From Phycisphaerales bacterium (lineage in GTDB: Bacteria; Planctomycetota; Phycisphaerae; Phycisphaerales; UBA1924): 6,054 bases of DNA. The position numbers and the translations under genes are program-made. Shown piece after piece: positions 1-5,728 of this stretch. The first letter of the stretch is position 1; the number at the start of each line of letters is the position of its first letter. Below the pieces are notes generated by a model. It was not told the DNA's origin, made no database searches, and saw only the letters and a list, made by a program, of their open reading frames with translations. The stretch covers positions 1-6,054 of the forward strand of contig JAIEQQ010000410.1 in the NCBI GenBank assembly GCA_019747615.1, in the 5' to 3' direction.

Positions 1-392
1 CATCGACCGCCGGAGCGGGGCGGGTTCTGCGAAGCGACGGAGCCACCTGCGGGGCGCGGCGAGCCTGCGCTGGCCTGTTCGGCGCGCCGGCGGGCGGCGC
101 TGGGCGAGCCGGACGCGATGCGAATCGGGTTGCCGATCTCGCCGGGCACGGGCTGATCGACGCCGATGGGCTTGAGCGTGCCCATCGACGACGCGAGGGT
201 GGCGATGCGGTCGAGGGTGAGGCCCTGGGCGATGCGAGTGCGGATCTCAAAGAGCGCCCGATCGTGCTGGACCATGCGGCGGTGAATGACCGCCATGTCG
301 TTGACGACGTCGAGTCGTTGCTGACGCATCGACAGCAGCGAGCAGGCCGAGGCACCGATGCACAGGATGAGGAAGAGGACCTTGGCGAGCAC
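1..392 (-). CDS. ftsL: FtsL-like small bitopic cell-division protein
   Basis: A continuous minus-strand frame runs from a GTG at 392-390 to the window edge without a stop, giving 130 codons. The protein begins with a short basic start (MLAK), then one hydrophobic segment at about residues 4-21 (VLFLILCIGASACSLL). Next comes a charged, probably coiled-coil stretch at about 22-57 (RQQRLDVVNDMAVIHRRM and following) and a Gly/Ser/Pro/Arg-rich tail. Size, topology and position after rsmH match FtsL, which in other bacteria binds FtsB/FtsQ and activates septal FtsW/FtsI. The family is poorly conserved, so this is assigned from architecture and context, not from a diagnostic motif. An in-frame GTG at 449 would add 19 residues with no hydrophobic character. 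I prefer 392 because it puts the membrane span at the N-terminus, although neither start has a clear Shine-Dalgarno. Bases 3-1 read ATG on this strand, so the gene probably ends in an ATGA overlap with the next gene, just outside the window. Confidence 0.66.
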   Translation of the reverse strand, partial: MLAKVLFLILCIGASACSLLSMRQQRLDVVNDMAVIHRRMVQHDRALFEIRTRIAQGLTLDRIATLASSMGTLKPIGVDQPVPGEIGNPIRIASGSPSAARRRAEQASAGSPRPAGGSVASQNPPRSGGR

Positions 393-479
393 GTTGAGAG
401 CCCCGGGGGCGGTTGGGTGACTTCGAGATTCGCAGGATAGCGGGCTCACGCCGCGTGTGCATCGGGCGGCGGAGCGGGC

Positions 480-1526
480 TCAGCGAGCGGGGATCTTGAG
501 CTTGGCGCCGACGCGGAGATTGGACTCGTCACGGATGACATCTTTGTTCAGGGCGGTGATTTCTCGGGCCCGCTTGACGGTGCCCAGGAGCTTCTGGGAG
601 ATGGAGCCGAGCGTGTCGCCCTTGACGACGGTGTACTCGCGGATCGCGCCGGTGGGGGCGGGCGTGTTGATGGATGGGGCCTTCTCGGACCCGCGGGGCG
701 CGGGCGGCGTGTTCTCCGGCCGGCCGGGTGCGACGGCGGCGTCGTCGGCGAGGCGGGCCAGACCAACGAGGACATCGCGAGGCGGGATGCGGAGCGTGAC
801 ACCCTCACGAAGGGTCATCTTGCTGCCGAGGCGGGACTTGTTGTACTCGGCGAGTTGCGAGGCGAGTTTGGCGTCGGTGTAGTACTTGCGGGCGATCGAG
901 ATCAGCGTCTCGCCCTTGGCGACCGGGTGGGCGAGCAGCTTGCCGGCTGAGACGGGCAGCAGTCGCTCGACCGGCGAGACCGGCGGAGTGACCACGGTGC
1001 CAGAACGGCCGGGCGCGGCGGGGTCCACGCGAGACGGCGCGGGCGTCGGGACGACGGTAACGATCGAGGTTGCCGGCTCGGGGCGGAGCGTCTCGGGGCG
1101 GAAGACGAGCGGGCCACCTTCGGGGGTGGGCGTCGGCGAGGGGGTCGAGGCGGCGCCAGCGCCGCTGGCGTTCGGATCGGTACCCGGCGTGCCGCTCACC
1201 ATCGAGATGGTCGTGGTCGAGCGCGGGGGCGTGGAGGGAGTGGACGGGATGGCATTGGCTTGGCCGCCGTCCTGGGGCTGCTCGCCTCGGAGCGACGGAT
1301 CAGCGGCCGGAGCGAGGGCGCTGGTGTTCGCACCGTCGGTCATGCCCGGCGCCGCGGCGACCGGGAGCGCGTCGGTCGGGAGGCCGATCGTGTTGGCGGG
1401 GGTCGTGGCGACGTCCGTTCCCGCCACGCTGTGGCGGGCCTTGGAGAAGTGATCGCCGACGAGAACGCCGACCACCAGGAGGATGGCGAAGCCGATGATG
1501 AGAGCGAGCTTGTGTTCACGCGTCAC
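480..1526 (-). CDS. Membrane-anchored protein with two LysM domains
   Basis: This 348-residue protein probably sits in the cytoplasmic membrane with its bulk in the periplasm, where its LysM domains would bind peptidoglycan glycan chains. It starts MTREHKLAL, followed by one membrane span at about residues 8-24. A Pro/Ser/Thr/Ala-rich linker, probably disordered, covers about 30-195. LysM 1 lies at about 200-248 (HPVAKGETLISIARKYY ... LRIPP) and LysM 2 at about 296-348 (YTVVKGDTLGSISQKLLG ... KLKIPAR), ending at the C-terminus. No catalytic domain is visible, so a scaffold or anchor role is inferred. The frame stays open upstream to a GTG at 1709 (409 residues). I chose the GTG at 1526 because it has an AAGGA 9 bases upstream and places the span at the N-terminus, and because the extra 61 residues look unstructured with atypical codon use. 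It lies between rsmH and the FtsL-like gene on the same strand, which suggests a division or septal-wall role. Confidence 0.88.
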   Translation of the reverse strand: MTREHKLALIIGFAILLVVGVLVGDHFSKARHSVAGTDVATTPANTIGLPTDALPVAAAPGMTDGANTSALAPAADPSLRGEQPQDGGQANAIPSTPSTPPRSTTTISMVSGTPGTDPNASGAGAASTPSPTPTPEGGPLVFRPETLRPEPATSIVTVVPTPAPSRVDPAAPGRSGTVVTPPVSPVERLLPVSAGKLLAHPVAKGETLISIARKYYTDAKLASQLAEYNKSRLGSKMTLREGVTLRIPPRDVLVGLARLADDAAVAPGRPENTPPAPRGSEKAPSINTPAPTGAIREYTVVKGDTLGSISQKLLGTVKRAREITALNKDVIRDESNLRVGAKLKIPAR

Positions 1527-1835
1527 GAGTTGTCGTCCTTGACCTTGGGGTTGTGGAGAGATCGACGCGAGCGTGGGTCGCTTGCGTGCGATGGTATTTC
1601 GCGTCGCCGAGTCCGTGGCGGGCGGAATGTCAGCGGCGACGGATGCTTCGGCAATCGCGTTCTCCGCTTCTGGCATGTCAGAGGTATCGGCAGACTTGAG
1701 CAAACTCACGCAGAATCTCGCGATCTTCTGAGGTTCGGGAGAAATCGGGGTGTGAGGCGTGCGGCGGCGGCGGCGCGCGATGGTGAGGTTGCGGAGGCGA
1801 AGGGATGCCGCGGGTTGTGCGTGGATGGCGCGAGG
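1527..1835 (-). other. Spacer between rsmH and the LysM gene
   Basis: This stretch of 309 bases separates the rsmH stop from the preferred LysM start. Its LysM-proximal part (1527-1709) is an open in-frame extension of the LysM gene back to a GTG. It encodes a hydrophilic, low-complexity N-terminus that may or may not be translated. The rest holds a short GCG-repeat run at about 1761-1776 and an imperfect palindrome at 1712-1729. I see no separate gene and no hairpin followed by a T-tract, so cotranscription of rsmH and the LysM gene is possible but not shown. Confidence 0.5.
1536..1540 (-). promoter_or_regulatory. Ribosome binding site for the LysM protein (start GTG 1526)
   Basis: The minus strand reads AAGGA here, 9 bases before the GTG at 1526. 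The longer alternative start at 1709 has no comparable motif, so this site decides the preferred start. Confidence 0.5.
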
Positions 1836-2771
1836 TCAAGTCAGGGCGATCGCGCGGAGTTTGGCCGAGCGGGCGCGGGGGTTGGTGTGGGCTTCGTCCG
1901 GCGTTGCGGTCTGGGGCTGTTCGCCGATGGGCTTGGCGACTGCGGCGCTGGTCAACGCAAGGAACGCCTGCTTCACCGGGCGGTCTTCGAGCGAGTGGAA
2001 GGCGATGATGCCGATTCGAGCGCCTGGGTTGAGGAACATGGGGCGGGGGGGGCGCGGCGTGCGGGCGGCGCGGGCGGCGTCGCTGAGCGTGTCCAGCAGC
2101 GCGTCGAGGTTGCCGATCTCGTCGTTGACGACGATGCGCAGGGCTTGGAACGTGCGGGTGGCCGGGTCGATGGTGTCTGCCGGGGCGCGGGGCACGGCGG
2201 CGCGGATGATGTCGGCGAGCTGGGTGGTGCGCTCGATCGGGGCGAGCTTTCGCGCGGCGATGATCGCGCGGGCGATGCGCGGCGCGTGGCGGTCTTCGCC
2301 GAACTGGCGGATGGCGCTGGTGAGCTGCGGCTCGGAGAAGGTCGCGACCAACTCCGCGGCGGTGAGGCGGGCGCTGGAGTTCATGCGCATGTCCAGCGGG
2401 CCGTCGCGCATGAACGAGAGGCCGCGGGCGGCGTCATCGACTTGGTTCGACGCAAAGCCGAGGTCCGCCAGGACCATGTCGGCACGCGCGCTCAGCGCCG
2501 CCAAGCGGTGTGGCGTCTCGGCGAAGCTTGCGTGGATGGTCTCGACGGTTGGGGCATCGGGCAGCGCACGGACTCTTGCTGCTGCGGCGGCGAGATTCGA
2601 GGCGTCCAGATCGATGAGGATCACACGCCCGCGCGGGCCGAGTCGCTCGGCGATGGCGGCGGCGTGGCCGCCGAGGCCGGCGGTGCAGTCGAGATATGTC
2701 TGGCCCGCCTGCGGCGCCAGGGATGTCAGGACTTCGTTGAGGAGCACGGGCTGGTGCGAGAGGGTGGTCAC
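1836..2771 (-). CDS. rsmH: 16S rRNA m4C1402 N4-methyltransferase RsmH (MraW)
   Basis: RsmH uses S-adenosylmethionine to methylate N4 of C1402 in 16S rRNA at the decoding centre of the 30S subunit. Family motifs appear in order in the 311-residue product: HQPVLLNEVL (6-15), the SAM-binding loop LDCTAGLGGHA (27-37), an acidic ribose-binding strand ILIDLDA (51-57), and ADLGFASNQVDDAARGLSF (102-120) with DGPLDMRM (123-130). These are followed by TFQALRIVVNDEI (207-219), FHSLEDRPVK (258-267) and the C-terminal NPRARSAKLRAI (297-308). The GTG at 2771 gives the usual family length (about 300-315) and starts just before HQPV. No obvious Shine-Dalgarno precedes it. The frame extends upstream to 2960, but that part is translated G-tract and is not family-like. 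The coding sequence contains a C8 homopolymer (2045-2052). The gene is the first dcw-type gene here and is divergent from the SppA-like gene. Confidence 0.96.
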   Translation of the reverse strand: MTTLSHQPVLLNEVLTSLAPQAGQTYLDCTAGLGGHAAAIAERLGPRGRVILIDLDASNLAAAAARVRALPDAPTVETIHASFAETPHRLAALSARADMVLADLGFASNQVDDAARGLSFMRDGPLDMRMNSSARLTAAELVATFSEPQLTSAIRQFGEDRHAPRIARAIIAARKLAPIERTTQLADIIRAAVPRAPADTIDPATRTFQALRIVVNDEIGNLDALLDTLSDAARAARTPRPPRPMFLNPGARIGIIAFHSLEDRPVKQAFLALTSAAVAKPIGEQPQTATPDEAHTNPRARSAKLRAIALT

Positions 2772-2816
2772 ACGCGAGGGTATCGCTCGTCTGCGAATGC
2801 CACCCCACAGCCTCCG

Positions 2817-2855
2817 CCCCCCCCGCCCCCACGACCCCCACCACCCCCCACCCCC
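2817..2855 (-). promoter_or_regulatory. Five-tract G-rich cluster (possible G-quadruplex) upstream of rsmH
   Basis: On the minus strand, five G-runs of lengths 5, 6, 5, 5 and 8 follow each other with spacers of 1-4 bases (plus-strand C-runs at 2851-2855, 2844-2849, 2835-2839, 2826-2830 and 2817-2824). This satisfies the usual G-quadruplex pattern of four or more runs of three or more Gs with short loops. It lies 46 bases upstream of the rsmH start, so it would be either in the promoter or in the leader RNA. The regulatory role is inference. Confidence 0.45.
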
Positions 2856-2935
2856 GCCTGCGGCTCCGGCTCCATCTCCGGCTCGCACGCGACGACACAT
2901 CGCAGGACCTGAGAGCACGCAACGCTGTGCGTGGT

Positions 2936-2942
2936 GGAGAGG
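2936..2942 (+). promoter_or_regulatory. Ribosome binding site for the SppA-like gene
   Basis: The plus strand reads GGAGAGG here, 11 bases before the ATG at 2954. It favours that start over the GTG at 2927, which lies upstream of the motif. The ATG at 2966 lies further from it. Confidence 0.5.
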
Positions 2943-2953
2943 TACAGTCGTGG

Positions 2954-4069
2954 ATGTCAACGGATATGAACGGTGCCGCGCGTTGTGTGGTGGGTGTTGT
3001 TGTGTGTGTGATGCTGACGCTGGGGCTGGGCGGGTGCCTGCCTTCGAGCGTGACGCTGAACTTTGGCGATGAGTCCACGCTGAAGCGCGCGGTCGTTGAC
3101 GAGGTGCGCGCGCCGGCGGGCGATGATGGCGAATCAGGCGGACGGGGCGATATCGCGGTCATCGATGTGCGAGGGGTCATCCTCGATTCTCCAGCGCCGG
3201 CGCTTTTTGGCTCCCAAGCCAACCCGACGGCGGAGCTCGCGGCGCGCCTGCGCGTCGCCGGTGAGGATGACGACATCAAGGCGGTCGTGCTGCGAATGAA
3301 CACGCCCGGCGGCGGCGTGACGGCGTCTGAGACGATGCACGCGATCGTGCGCCGCTTTCGCCAGAGCACCGGCAAGCCGGTGGTGATCAGCATGGGCGAT
3401 GTCTGCGCCAGCGGCGGCTATTACCTCTCGACGGCGGGTGATTACGTCGTCGCGCAGCCGACGGGCATCACCGGCTCGATCGGCGTGATCATCCCGACGG
3501 TGAACTTCAGCGAGGGGATGCGGCGGATCGGCATCGTGTCCAGGTCGATCAAAAGCGGCGCGAACAAGGATCTGGCCAACCCGCTGGAGGGGATGCGCGA
3601 TTCGCAGTACGCGGTGCTTCAGCAGATGGTGGACGAGTTCTACTCGCGGTTCAAGGCGCTCGTCGTGGCCAGCAGGCAATCGCCCGCGGTGGTGCGCACG
3701 GCGTCGGGGCAGACGCTGGCTCGTACGGCTCTGGATATGGCCCGTGTGGACGAGCTCACCGATGGGCGGGTGCTGAGCGGGACGCAGGCGGTGCGGGCTG
3801 GGCTTGCGGATGTCGAGGGCGATCTGATCGATGCGATCCACATTGCGCGCCGGATGGCCGGGCTGTCGCGGGCTCGCGTCGTGCGCTTTCATCGATCGAG
3901 CGCGACGCCGACGACGGTGTATGCGAGCACCGAGCAAGACGCGGGGGTTCACACGCCGGGCGGCAACGCAGGCGGCGGAGACTTGCATCTGCTTTCGCTC
4001 TACCTCTCGCCCGGTCCTGATCAGTTGTCCACCGGTGGCGCGTACTACCTCTGGGTCGCGGGCAAGTAA
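2954..4069 (+). CDS. sppA: SppA-like S49 family peptidase, predicted lipoprotein
   Basis: S49 peptidases of the SppA type cleave leftover signal peptides and misfolded membrane proteins, using a Ser/Lys dyad. The 371-residue product starts with a signal sequence, with hydrophobic core VVGVVVCVMLTLGLGG and a lipobox-like LGGC with Cys28, so a lipid-anchored exported enzyme is predicted. The S49 core covers about residues 67-290. It includes IAVIDVRGVI (67-76), VVLRMNTPGGG (111-121), and ASGGYYLSTA with probable nucleophile Ser153. These are followed by TGITGSIGV (170-178), SGANKDLANP with probable general base Lys205, and DGRVLSGTQAVRAGLAD (270-286). The 52-residue Ser-Lys spacing equals that of the B. 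subtilis SppA dyad (S147/K199). The length fits the single-domain form, not the duplicated E. coli form. The ATG at 2954 was chosen for its ribosome binding site. The gene is divergent from rsmH and converges on the FkbM gene with 6 bases between stop codons. Confidence 0.93.
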   Translation: MSTDMNGAARCVVGVVVCVMLTLGLGGCLPSSVTLNFGDESTLKRAVVDEVRAPAGDDGESGGRGDIAVIDVRGVILDSPAPALFGSQANPTAELAARLRVAGEDDDIKAVVLRMNTPGGGVTASETMHAIVRRFRQSTGKPVVISMGDVCASGGYYLSTAGDYVVAQPTGITGSIGVIIPTVNFSEGMRRIGIVSRSIKSGANKDLANPLEGMRDSQYAVLQQMVDEFYSRFKALVVASRQSPAVVRTASGQTLARTALDMARVDELTDGRVLSGTQAVRAGLADVEGDLIDAIHIARRMAGLSRARVVRFHRSSATPTTVYASTEQDAGVHTPGGNAGGGDLHLLSLYLSPGPDQLSTGGAYYLWVAGK

Positions 4070-4075
4070 GGCCGA

Positions 4076-4909
4076 TCAGTCGACGCCCTGCATCCGTCGC
4101 TGAGTCTCTGCGTCGTCGGCGCGGATGTAGACGCGATTCACATCGACCCATCCGGCCCACATGTAGCCGGGGGCGTTCTTCTGCATCCACTGCTCAAGCC
4201 GCGGATCCTGACCCTTCTGGTTGTCCTCGAGCATGAGCACGCGGGGCTTCCAACGTTCGAGATCGAAGCCTTCGAGGACGTCGATCTCGCCGCCCTCGAC
4301 ATCGATGACCGCGACATCAACTCGCGAGGGCTTCGCGGGATGCTCTTGCAGGAGCTTGTCCATGTTCGACAGCGGCACCTGGACGGTCTTGGTGACGGCC
4401 TGGCTCTGCTTGAGCAGATCCAGATGAGCCGGCACGGTGGACAGGAAGCTGAACATGCCGTTGATGCCATCGCCCTCGACCACGGTAAACGTGGCCTGGC
4501 CGGTGGCGTTGCGGTTGCCAAGCGCCGCGTGGACGACGTGAGCAAACGGACGGTTCTTGACGCACTGCGCGTGACGCTCGGGCAGGGGCTCGATCAGCAG
4601 GCCATCCCAGCCGAGCGCGTCGAAGATCCAACTCACCGAGAAGTGGCGGCCGTCGAAGGCGCCGACTTCGATGTAGAAGCCGGGCGTGAAGGCGTCGATG
4701 AGGTCGTAGATCGCGATGTCTTCGCCGAACTGCGAGCGGAAATCGATCTCCATGCGCGGCGTGCGTCCGAGCTTGGCCATGCGCTCGATCGTTTCCAAAC
4801 GATAGAGCTTGCGGCGCGTGGCCTGCATCACGCGACCCTGCGCGTTCAGCACTTGATTCAGCCGGATGATCTCGTCAACGAGTTGCTGGGTGGTCGGCTG
4901 AGAGGGCAT
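4076..4909 (-). CDS. FkbM family SAM-dependent methyltransferase
   Basis: This 277-residue protein carries the FkbM-type methyltransferase pattern: SQFGEDIAIYDLI (59-71), the SAM-binding strand-loop FYIEVGAFDG (78-87), the acidic strand LLIEP (104-108) and the family motif VIDVEGGEIDVLEGF (201-215). The N-terminal 50 residues are polar and helical-looking (VDEIIRLNQVLNAQGRV). FkbM-type enzymes are known for O-methylating sugars, polyketides and other small molecules. The substrate cannot be told from sequence, and no glycosyltransferase or biosynthetic cluster is adjacent to suggest one. The ATG at 4909 was chosen because a CGGAG lies 8 bases upstream. A TTG at 4942 would add 11 residues and overlap that ribosome binding site. 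The gene is divergent from the Skp-like gene and convergent with the S49 peptidase gene. Confidence 0.88.
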   Translation of the reverse strand: MPSQPTTQQLVDEIIRLNQVLNAQGRVMQATRRKLYRLETIERMAKLGRTPRMEIDFRSQFGEDIAIYDLIDAFTPGFYIEVGAFDGRHFSVSWIFDALGWDGLLIEPLPERHAQCVKNRPFAHVVHAALGNRNATGQATFTVVEGDGINGMFSFLSTVPAHLDLLKQSQAVTKTVQVPLSNMDKLLQEHPAKPSRVDVAVIDVEGGEIDVLEGFDLERWKPRVLMLEDNQKGQDPRLEQWMQKNAPGYMWAGWVDVNRVYIRADDAETQRRMQGVD

Positions 4910-4917
4910 GGATCGGG

Positions 4918-4922
4918 CTCCG
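4918..4922 (-). promoter_or_regulatory. Ribosome binding site for the FkbM methyltransferase
   Basis: The minus strand reads CGGAG here, 8 bases before the ATG at 4909. It sets the preferred start and argues against the upstream TTG at 4942. Confidence 0.55.
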
Positions 4923-4964
4923 AAAGTCGGGTGGTGGGCCAAGTGTACCGTGCGCCAGGTGCCG

Positions 4965-4981
4965 GCCGACCTAGAGTCGGC
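4965..4981. repeat. Perfect 6-bp inverted repeat in the FkbM/Skp-like divergent region
   Basis: GCCGAC, a 5-base spacer CTAGA, then GTCGGC form a perfect inverted repeat about 43 bases upstream of the Skp-like start and 56 bases upstream of the FkbM start. It could be an operator half-site pair or a small RNA hairpin in the leader. No T-tract follows on either strand, so it is not a convincing terminator. A 6-bp stem can also occur by chance in GC-rich DNA. Confidence 0.35.
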
Positions 4982-5013
4982 ATGAATTTCCTCTTGTCGG
5001 ACACTCGTTCATT

Positions 5014-5017
5014 GGAG
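5014..5017 (+). promoter_or_regulatory. Ribosome binding site for the Skp/OmpH-like gene
   Basis: GGAG lies 6 bases before the ATG at 5024. It supports that start over the in-frame ATG at 4982, which has no such motif. Confidence 0.55.
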
Positions 5018-5023
5018 CATCGC

Positions 5024-5713
5024 ATGGGCACTTTTCGAGTCTCGATTCTGGCGGTGTGCGCCGCGTCGTTGATTGTCATCGCCGGGGCTCTTGGCCGGAT
5101 GGTTGAGGATCCGCTGGACGCGGCGGCGAAGAACGCTGCACCGGCCGCGGCACCAGCTCCTGCGCCCGCGCCCGCGGCGGCGACGCCGGCTGCGCCCGCG
5201 ACTCCCGCTGCGATGAAGATCGCGGTGTGCGATGTCTACAAGGTGGCCGATCGGCTGACCAAGACCGAGCGATTCCAGAAGGAAGTCGCCGACAAGCGCA
5301 AGGACCTTGAGAACAGGATCGCGCCCGTGGCCAGCGCGATGGAGGAACTGACCAAGCGCCTGCAAGAGACGCCCAAGGACAAGCAGAGCGGCCCGGAATG
5401 GGAGGCGGCGGTCGGCGAGTATCAGAGGAAGAACATGGAGGCCCGCCAGCTCGATGAGACGCTGAAGGCCGAGTTCTCGGAGTTTCTGACGCTCAAGAAC
5501 TTTGATGCGTACAAGGAAGTGCTGGCGTCGGTGGACGCGGTCGCGGCGAAGAAGGGCTATACGCACGTGTTCAGCAGCCGCAGCATCGCGGATATGGAGA
5601 AGCCGTCATCGCCGCTGGCGTTCACGCAGGGGCTTCTGGCGCGTCCGGTGCTCGTGAGCCCGGCGGGCGATGACATCACGCTGGATGTGCTGCGGGATTT
5701 GAAGCTGGAGTGA
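5024..5713 (+). CDS. Skp/OmpH family periplasmic chaperone-like protein
   Basis: Skp/OmpH proteins are trimeric, tentacle-shaped periplasmic chaperones that hold unfolded outer-membrane proteins on their way to the BAM complex. The 229-residue product has an N-terminal hydrophobic segment at about residues 6-24 (VSILAVCAASLIVIAGALG), which is a signal peptide or signal anchor. An Ala/Pro-rich low-complexity linker covers about 37-63. The OmpH-like domain follows: a first strand MKIAVCDVYKVADRL (64-78), a long charged coiled coil at about 82-155 (FQKEVADKRKDLENRI, MEELTKRLQE), and a closing segment with GYTHVFSSRS (178-187) and VLVSPAGDDITLDVL (209-223). The linker between membrane segment and chaperone body is unusual against E. 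coli Skp (about 160 residues). It suggests a tethered form if the signal is not cleaved. The frame is open far upstream (to 4340), antisense to the FkbM gene, and is not coding there. The neighbouring lipB converges on it. Confidence 0.85.
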   Translation: MGTFRVSILAVCAASLIVIAGALGRMVEDPLDAAAKNAAPAAAPAPAPAPAAATPAAPATPAAMKIAVCDVYKVADRLTKTERFQKEVADKRKDLENRIAPVASAMEELTKRLQETPKDKQSGPEWEAAVGEYQRKNMEARQLDETLKAEFSEFLTLKNFDAYKEVLASVDAVAAKKGYTHVFSSRSIADMEKPSSPLAFTQGLLARPVLVSPAGDDITLDVLRDLKLE

Positions 5714-5728
5714 GGCCTGCGGTCGGCG

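Noticed and set aside
398..412. A short GC palindrome (gccccgggggc) near the FtsL-like start
   Set aside because: It is nearly all G and C with no room for a loop, and no T-tract follows. It is neither a terminator nor a convincing regulatory hairpin.
247..462. A 71-codon minus-strand frame starting with ATG at 462, in the FtsL-like region
   Set aside because: It is out of frame with the FtsL-like protein and is Arg-rich without a membrane span. The other frame gives a coherent bitopic protein.
1761..1776. A GCG trinucleotide run as a microsatellite
   Set aside because: It is only about five units, which is expected by chance in DNA this GC-rich.
1260..2912. A 550-codon plus-strand open frame opposite the LysM and rsmH genes
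   Set aside because: It is antisense to two recognisable genes. Its translation is Arg/Gly-rich without any domain and ends in proline runs from the C-tracts. It is a typical shadow frame of GC-rich DNA.
2772..2960. An N-terminal extension of rsmH back to an ATG at 2960
   Set aside because: The extra 63 residues translate the G-tracts into Gly/Trp/Arg runs absent from the family, and RsmH homology starts right after the GTG at 2771.
1759..3072. A 437-codon plus-strand open frame across rsmH and the intergenic region
   Set aside because: It overlaps the well-supported rsmH in antisense and the start of the S49 gene in another frame. The composition is Arg/Ala-rich and there is no motif.
4340..5023. 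An upstream extension of the Skp-like gene
   Set aside because: This part is antisense to the FkbM gene. The ATG at 5024 has a ribosome binding site and begins directly at the signal sequence.
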